Shown piece after piece: positions 58,353 through 64,000 of a DNA stretch of 64,000 nucleotides. The stretch is from Chloranthus sessilifolius (lineage: Eukaryota > Streptophyta > Magnoliopsida > Chloranthales > Chloranthaceae): the NCBI GenBank assembly GCA_021018995.1, contig CM037593.1:7282088-7346087 (forward strand). Reading direction: 5' to 3'. The notes under the pieces are model-generated. The model had not been told where the DNA came from and searched no databases. It was given only the letters and a program-made list of their open reading frames with translations. Made by a program: the position numbers and the translations under genes. Position 1 is the stretch's first letter; every line of letters begins with the position of its first letter.

Positions 58353-59717
58353 TTGAAACAAGATTATCTTGAGTGCCCAAATTTCGGAGCGGAATACACT
58401 GCTATCCTTGAAACTCTGAACAACATTAACTCCGAGTATACCCTGTTGGATGGGTATTTGTTTAAAGGAAATCGTTTGTGTATCCCTCGCACTTTATTGC
58501 GTGACTTTCTCATCTGGGAGTTATATGCCGGAGGGATTGCCAGACATTTCGGGCGCAATAAGACTAGTGTGCTCGTTGAGGATAGGTTTTATTGGCCTAG
58601 CCTTATGAGAGATGTCTCTATGGTCGTAAAACAATGTCGTACATGTCAAGGAGCAAAGCAGATTAAGCAGAATACCGGTTTATACACCCCGTTACCCGTG
58701 CCACACCTCGTGGCAAGACATTTCTTTCGATTTCGTGTTCAGACTTTCAAAGACTCAACGGAAGCATGATTCCATTTTTGTGGTAGTGGACCGCTTTTCC
58801 AAAATGACCCACTTCATACCTGTTCTAAAACCTCCGATGCGGCTCACAAAGCCAAATTATTTTTCGGGGAGGTTGTGCGTCTCCATGGGTTACCCAAGAC
58901 TATTGTGTTGGATTGGGACGTGAAGTTTACTAGTTATTTCTGAAAAACTTTGTGGCACATGATGGGTACCATGCTCTAATTTTTGTCGGCCTACCATCTT
59001 CAAACTGATGACAAAATGGAATCCACTAATAGGAGCTCAGGTAATCTTCTCCGTTGTCTTGTTAGTGATCACCCTAGGACTTGGGATTCTACATTGCCGA
59101 TAGCTGAGTTTGCATACAACAATTCAGTCAATAGGTCCCTAGACATGAGTCCTTTTGAGGTTGTACTTGGTCATAGGGCTAGAGCACCCATTGATTTAGT
59201 CCCCATGTCTACATCCCATCGAGTTTCCGAGTCGGCGGATGCATTCGCACAACACATTCATGAATTGCATGCCGAAATTATAAAAAAAAATTAATGCGAG
59301 CAATGAACAATAGAAAATAACTGCGGATGCGCATAGACGCTTCAAAGAATTCCAAGTGGGAGATTATGTGATGGTTCGGGTTAGGCCTAAACGATTCCCA
59401 TCAAGAGTGGCAAAGAAGCTCCAAGCCTGCGGCGTTGGGCCTTTTAGAGTTGTGGCAAGGAGCGGGCCTAATGTGTATGTTCTCAAACTTCCACCGGATA
59501 TCGGGGTCAGCTCTACGTTCAATGTGGAGGACCTAGTTCCTTCTTCGGCCTCAGCCCCACCCCCACCAACCCCTTCCAAGAAGCCCCGAGCCCACATTCC
59601 AGCCCCACCCTGCAGCCCCTACCCTTCTCTTCCCCACGGAAGCAGAGGAGAGATGAGATCGAAGGGATACTCGATGATTTTGCGGTATCCACCCATGGTA
59701 GAGGATTTCAGAAATAC
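58353..59717 (+). pseudogene. integrase of Gypsy F
   Basis: The zinc-binding module reads ELYAGGIARHFGRNKTSVLV and later CRTCQGAK. The first His of HHCC appears as Tyr. The core has [14 protein letters not shown] (first Asp), [10 protein letters not shown] (second Asp) and DDKMESTNRSSGNLLRCLV (Glu). A frameshift near 58740 and stops at 58940 and 58977 interrupt it. The C-terminal GPY/F module is GVGPFRVVARSGPNVYVLKL and FNVEDLVPSSAS, followed by a Pro-rich linker. Confidence 0.88.
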
Positions 59718-59945
59718 TTGGTTAAGTGGTTGGGAAACCCGGACTCCGAGAACACATGGTTAACTGAAGATGAGGTGCGACGCCTGGACCCTGACATTCT
59801 CGATCGCTATCACGACGCCGCTTCATCGGTGATGAAGCCTTTTCAGCCCGGGAGAATTGACGGGGACGCCGACATTGTAGACATTGGATACGAACCATTT
59901 CACGTGTTCCGACGTCGAAAGAAGCGGAACGAAAATCAGAACTAG
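59683..59945 (+). pseudogene. chromodomain and LTR-encoded basic tail of Gypsy F
   Basis: FQKYLVKWLGNPDSENTWLT then EDEVRRLDPDILDRYH is a chromodomain-type segment, which in chromoviruses directs integration to modified chromatin. The frame crosses the 3' LTR border at 59858 and its last 28 residues, including DIVDIGYEPFHVFRRRKKR, are encoded by the LTR itself. The basic run could be a nuclear or nucleic-acid-binding signal; that is inference. Confidence 0.85.
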
Positions 59946-60709
59946 CCGTAAAGGACGAAAAATTCAGAACCAGGCGTAAAGGGCGAAGACGAAATTTTCG
60001 TTCGTTCAATCGAATATTTATTCGATCGAACGAAATTTCGCAGATTGAATTCTCTCGAATTCGAATTTAAAATATCAGGGTTAAAGTTGTCTTTTATTAT
60101 TTAATTGTTTTAAGGCTTTCTTTTATTTTAAGACCTCCTATATAAGGTCATTAAGAAAAATAATATAATTAGTTTTTGATTAATGAAAGAGCTTATGCTT
60201 GTGTGCTTGAGATGAGCCATTGTTGAAGAGCGATTATTCTTCTTCCCGAGATGGGTTTGGTGTGAGGCTAAGGGAGCGATTCCCAAAGTTACCTTTTATC
60301 TTTTCTATCTCTATTTCCTTATTTTCTTTATCTAATTCAATCTTTATTCCCTGAAAACCGTAACCGAATACAAACCCTACTCCGATTCAACAACCCTAGA
60401 TCCCATCAGAGCCATTAAACCTTCCGCATCAAATATTTGGAGAAGACCAGTAATCCCATTATTGGATAGTGAGCGCCCTAATCTGGAAAAGCTAGAGTTC
60501 TACCTCTAGGCCGATCCCGCCTTAAAACTAACGGATCTAGCGCACGGACTGGACCCGATTCGAACCACAACTTGATCTGTCATAGGAAAACTACGAAATC
60601 CTAAGGTATTCGCTTTATTTTCCAATTCATTGTTCAATATAATTTAAATTAATTTCGGCAAGTAATTAATTCATCGCACGTACATAGTTTAGGGTTTTGT
60701 CCTACGCTA
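59858..60709 (+). repeat. 3' LTR of Gypsy F
   Basis: This 852-bp near-copy of 52975-53898 ends TTTTGTCCTACGCTA before the GGATA target repeat. Its palindrome array is shorter than in the 5' LTR. Confidence 0.9.
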
Positions 60710-60714
60710 GGATA

Positions 60715-60890
60715 TATTGATAAGATCTAACAATACGGTTCTAGACTTTTTCTCTAACAAAATTAATGTCAACTTCAATATGTTCCGTACGCTCATTCAA
60801 TACAGAATTATAGGTAATCGTTTTGACTACTTCATTATCATAGTGAATGGGCATGGGTCCAATAGTTGAAAAACCAAGCTTAGAGATAAG
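60715..60890 (-). pseudogene. Copia RNase H fragment
   Basis: The minus strand encodes GPMPIHYDNEVVKTITYNSV then LNERTEHIEVDINFVREKV, the YCDNxxAI...HERTKHIEVDCHFVREK block of Copia RNase H. It continues, across Gypsy F, into 52969-52680. This shows Gypsy F landed in an older Copia fragment. Confidence 0.8.
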
Positions 60891-60997
60891 CAAAGTACTT
60901 AAGGCAGTGTGGCAAGGTCATGGCACAGAGGCTCGCCATTCCATGGCGAAGCAATTTATTAATTTTTGTATATTTTTTATTTTCATTTATTAATCAT

Positions 60998-61002
<5 letters not shown>

Positions 61003-61043
<41 letters not shown>
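61003..61043. repeat. TA microsatellite
   Basis: About 20 TA units. Similar runs lie at 24061-24121, 43379-43406 and 56340-56381 inside Gypsy LTRs. Confidence 0.95.
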
Positions 61044-61045
<2 letters not shown>

Positions 61046-61938
61046 TCAATGGTCAGTTGTACCCAATGGGAAATATTCAGTATATGGTGGGGGTTAGTAG
61101 CACCCCCCAGCCCCCCCAACAAAAAAAAAAGTAACAGATAAAAAAAAGTAAAGAAAACAATTGTTTGTATTAAAGTTCATAAAAAAAAAACATAGAAAAA
61201 TAGGAAAAAAAAGTCATACATGCGCTTGAGTCTACGAAGAACTTGAGAGTTTACGAAGAAATTGAGCATTGACTGATTGTGAAGGTGCTAATTGGATTTT
61301 AAAAATCCGATTAAAAAAATGAGAGATGAGAGAGGGTACTGAAAAAAAAAAAAAGATGAGAGAAACAAGTGAGAGAGAGTGAAAAAATATACAAACTTGC
61401 ATTGACAGAGAGAGTGGCTGCGAGTGATGAGAGAGAGGAGGTGCGAGAGGGGATGCTAGAGAGACTAGAGTATTTCACTTGAGCCCCTGTTTGATAGCAA
61501 GGAAACTCCCAAAGAGGAAATGAAATCCATTTCCTATTTGATTTCTTGGGAAATGATTTCCTCTAGGAATGGATTTTCCACTGTTTGATTAGTGTGTTTG
61601 AGAAATGACCTTCATTGGAAATAGATTTGCCTTGTTCGATTAATATGTTTGAAAAAGAATTTGAAAATGAGTTTTTAAGTTTGGATCATGTATTTTCTAC
61701 TTTTATGAAAGTAGAAGTTAGTTTGAACAAATACTTAGTGAGAAAAGAAGAAAAAAATTATTTAGGAAAATGCCTAACTTATCACTTCGTGTTACATTAC
61801 TCATAGATTTACTCTTTTTTTTTTTTTTATCAAAATCATAATCAAAGTCAAATATTAACCAATAATTTTTTAATGATATTTTATTACGTTACAAATTAAT
61901 GTCATTGTAATCACTATTTATTACCAAGGTACATAAGT
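61044..61938. other. AT-rich and GA-rich spacer, no gene seen
   Basis: Contains A-runs, GAGAGA-rich sequence (61320-61460) and a CCCTGTTTGAT...ATTTCC-rich stretch at 61492-61620 that resembles the terminal part of a non-autonomous DNA element. No supported coding sequence. Confidence 0.45.
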
Positions 61939-62015
61939 CAGAGTTTGAAAAGTCAAACTCAAATAAAAAGTCAAACTTTGACCAAACATAAAATTTTGAT
62001 CAATAAAAATGTGTA

Positions 62016-63244
62016 AAGCGTAGGTCAAAATATCGGTTTTCCGATACGTATCGTCCAACCTCCAGGACGATACGTACCGACCGATACATTCAATGTATCA
62101 TCCTGGTACATATATATTTATTTTTTTAAATCCTGAAAAATACCCTTAAATTTTTGGGAAAATATATTTAATGGTTTTCTATTTTTTTCAAATTTTTTTA
62201 ATATTATTGATAATATGAATGATAAAACTTACATTAAAGCCACATTGAATTCCTTGGTGGTTCTTTGTCATCATGATCATCATCAGGCTATAGTGTGGCC
62301 ATCGATATATAATTATGTCTCTTTCAAATCGAGGCATTAGCCTCAGAGCATGTCAGTCAGTAAATGGAAATGTCGGTGTCAGTCCTCCAAATATTTGATC
62401 AATGAAGTCTTCATGTTGGCGGTAGGTTGAGGTTATGGGATTAGTGGTTTTTCAAGTTTTGCAACTTTCTAAGCTAGATATAGTAGAACCCAAATCATCT
62501 TGTGGGGGTTGGTAAGATTCTGAAGGTCCTCTTCCTTCATCCCCTTCTATTCTCATTGTCGCATGGGACAATGAGCCGACACCATTAACAATGTTCAACA
62601 CTCCTACATTTAGAGGTGGAGGGGTTGAAGGAAGAAGACCTTCAGAATCTTTCCAACCGCCACAAGGTCCACAAGATGATTTGGGTTATACTATATCTAG
62701 CTTCGGGGGATTTAGTTTGCAAAACACTGAAGATTCAGTAACCAGTAACCCATATCCAATCCCTCAACCAATCTGCCCCCAACATGAAGACTTTATTGGT
62801 CAAATATATTGGAGGACCGATACCTAAATTTCCATTTTATACTGAACCATACTCTAGGCTAATGCCTCAGTTTGAAGGGGGGATATATGATCATAGGTAT
62901 CAATATGATCAACACTATAGGCAAAGCTGACCCACTGATGATGATCACGACGTTGAAGAACCACTAAGGAATTCAGTGTGGCTTTAATGTAAGTTTTTCA
63001 TGTACAATGTTCTATGCTCAGTAATCTACTATTCATATTATCATATGCATTGTTAAGTTGAGAGGTTTTATACTTCTAAGTTGATAAAATTCCCAAATAT
63101 GCCTCAAAGAAACTTTATATAATATTAAAAAATTTTGACAAAAATATAAAATCATTAAATATATTTTCCCAGAATTTTAGGGTATATATATATATATCCA
63201 CCTGGACGATACGTATCGGAAAATCGATATTTTCACCTATGCTT
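62016..63244. mobile_element. 1.2-kb inverted-repeat (fold-back) element
   Basis: The ends AAGCGTAGGTCAAAATATCG and the complement of the right end AAGCATAGGTGAAAATATCG match, followed by TTTTCCGATACGTATCGTCC on both. The arms (about 62016-62563 and 62564-63244) remain recognisable reverse complements almost to the centre, for example TTACATTAAAGCCACA(T/C)TGAA and GATGATTTGGGTT(C/A)TACTA. The right arm is longer by about 130 bp of insertions. Each arm carries the same piece of an apparent protein C-terminus and its 3' UTR. The ends suggest a DNA transposon, possibly hAT-like, but the superfamily is not certain. Confidence 0.85.
62591..62990 (+). pseudogene. unidentified protein C-terminus carried on the right arm
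   Basis: An open frame 62591-62827 has a Gly/Pro/Ser/Gln-rich sequence (GRRPSESFQPPQGPQDDLGY; SNPYPIPQPICPQHEDFIGQ). Later frames include EPYSRLMPQFEGGIYDH and DDDHDVEEPLRNSVWL followed by a stop near 62988. The acidic, low-complexity tail is like the C-terminus of some plant hAT-type transposases, but I do not recognise it with confidence. The left arm encodes a diverged copy on the minus strand. Confidence 0.4.
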
Positions 63245-64000
63245 AGGTTACGTTAGTCAAAGTTAGGTTACACTAGTCAATTTGATCAAATATCCACTTT
63301 TAGTAAAAGTCAAACTTTGATCAATAAAATTTTTTAAGACTAAAGTACAAAGTTACATAGTAAATGCTAGTATGTACTATAAGGTTACATGTTGAAAGAA
63401 AATTTAATTTTTTTAAAAAGTCAAACTTTGACCAAACATTTTAACTTTGAGCAATAGAAAATTCAGCAATGTACCACCAAGCTATAAATTAACATAACGG
63501 TATTCATATTCATTGCTACGTTACAGTAGTAAAAAATTTGACCAAATATGAACTTTTAAAAAGTTAAAACTTTGACCAAATGTAAAAAAAAGTAAAATAA
63601 AATTTAGTAATGTACTACAAAGTAATAAATTAACAAAATGATAGCCTCATTGGGAGTACAAAAGTTCAAAAGAATCAAATTGGGTTACAGAGTCGAAGTT
63701 TGACCAAATATCAAACTTCGATTGATAAAAATTTACACTTCTAAAAGACACTCCTCAAAATTGGGTTACAGAGTCGAAGTTTGACCAAATATCAAATATC
63801 AAGATACACTCCTCAAATTGACTAAAGTCAAAATTTAAATAGAAGTCAAACTTTGACCCATAAAAATGAGGCAATGTATTTAAAGTTACAAATTAAAATA
63901 GTATAGATAGTTTTAGTTATAATATCTCACTAATTAAAATTTACAACTTTTTATAGAAAATTGAACTTTGACAAAAAGTCAAACTTTGAGCAAGGAAAAA
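63245..64000. repeat. cluster of GTCAAACTTTGACC motifs
   Basis: AAGTCAAACTTTGA(C/T)C(A/C) or close variants occur about eight times between 63245 and 64000, and again at 61939-62000 on the other side of the inverted repeat. A 79-bp unit with GGGTTACAGAGTCGAAGTTT is repeated at 63684 and 63763. Each motif contains TTGAC on both strands. No gene is visible. Confidence 0.75.

Larger units (their letters stand above)
52975..60709 (+). mobile_element. Ty3-gypsy chromovirus F, full-size but inactive
   Basis: LTRs at 52975-53898 (924 bp) and 59858-60709 (852 bp) are flanked by a perfect target duplication GGATA (52970-52974 and 60710-60714). A primer-binding site TGGTATTAAAGCC follows at 53903. Inside are gag, protease, RT, RNase H, integrase and a C-terminal chromodomain in the plus frame order, broken by stops. 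A solo LTR (56121-57240) splits the RT. The element sits in a Copia fragment within the last visible SSADH intron. It is the best candidate relative for the source of the reduced elements C and D. Confidence 0.93.

Noticed and set aside
61615..61806. 63-codon frame in the right spacer
   Set aside because: AT-rich, Glu/Lys/Phe-biased composition, no known domain and no flanking signals.

Overview
This window is nuclear DNA of a flowering plant. It holds spliced exons with GT-AG introns, Ty1-copia and Ty3-gypsy LTR retrotransposons, plant-type LINEs, MITEs and long AT-rich spacers. Nothing in it identifies the species. Two host genes can be recognised. At the left edge, on the minus strand, are the first 35 codons of a VPS51 (Golgi/endosome tethering subunit) gene. 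From 25168 to 52661, on the plus strand, are seven consecutive small exons (147 codons) of a mitochondrial succinate-semialdehyde dehydrogenase (SSADH, ALDH5F1 type; GABA shunt). They include the catalytic Glu and Cys motifs.

Almost everything else is transposable-element sequence in nested layers. From 3.0 to 11.7 kb is a broken Copia (minus) with a two-LTR non-autonomous Gypsy inside it. From 12.5 to 22.2 kb is a second Copia (plus), inserted in an array of about 370-bp repeats; it carries a solo LTR in its 5' LTR and a second non-autonomous Gypsy in its RNase H region. A solo LTR follows at 23.2-24.3 kb. The SSADH introns of 8.2, 8.2, 10.1 and more than 11.3 kb hold LINE fragments, Copia LTR remnants, a fold-back MITE and a hAT-like MITE. 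They also hold a 5.2-kb LINE split by a solo LTR that is itself split by a small LINE. A full-size Gypsy chromovirus lies at 52975-60709 and contains its own solo LTR. The last 3.3 kb has a 1.2-kb inverted repeat and a cluster of GTCAAACTTTGAC motifs.

The most unusual material is a related set of Gypsy LTRs (TGACGGGGACGCC... to ...CGCGTCA). (1) The beginning of the LTR is coding: the pol/chromodomain frame runs into it and ends in a basic RRRKKR-like tail, and solo LTRs still keep that frame. (2) Two separate insertions carry the same reduced coding plan: gag and CCHC knuckle joined to integrase C-terminal and/or chromodomain-like parts, with protease, RT, RNase H and integrase core missing. 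(3) The LTRs carry short palindrome or tandem arrays that differ in copy number between the two LTRs of one insertion.

All transposon genes seen here are damaged by stops, frameshifts or insertions. The SSADH exons look intact, but I could not find the exons for its first roughly 245 residues between the VPS51 start and 25168. That is flagged as a puzzle.
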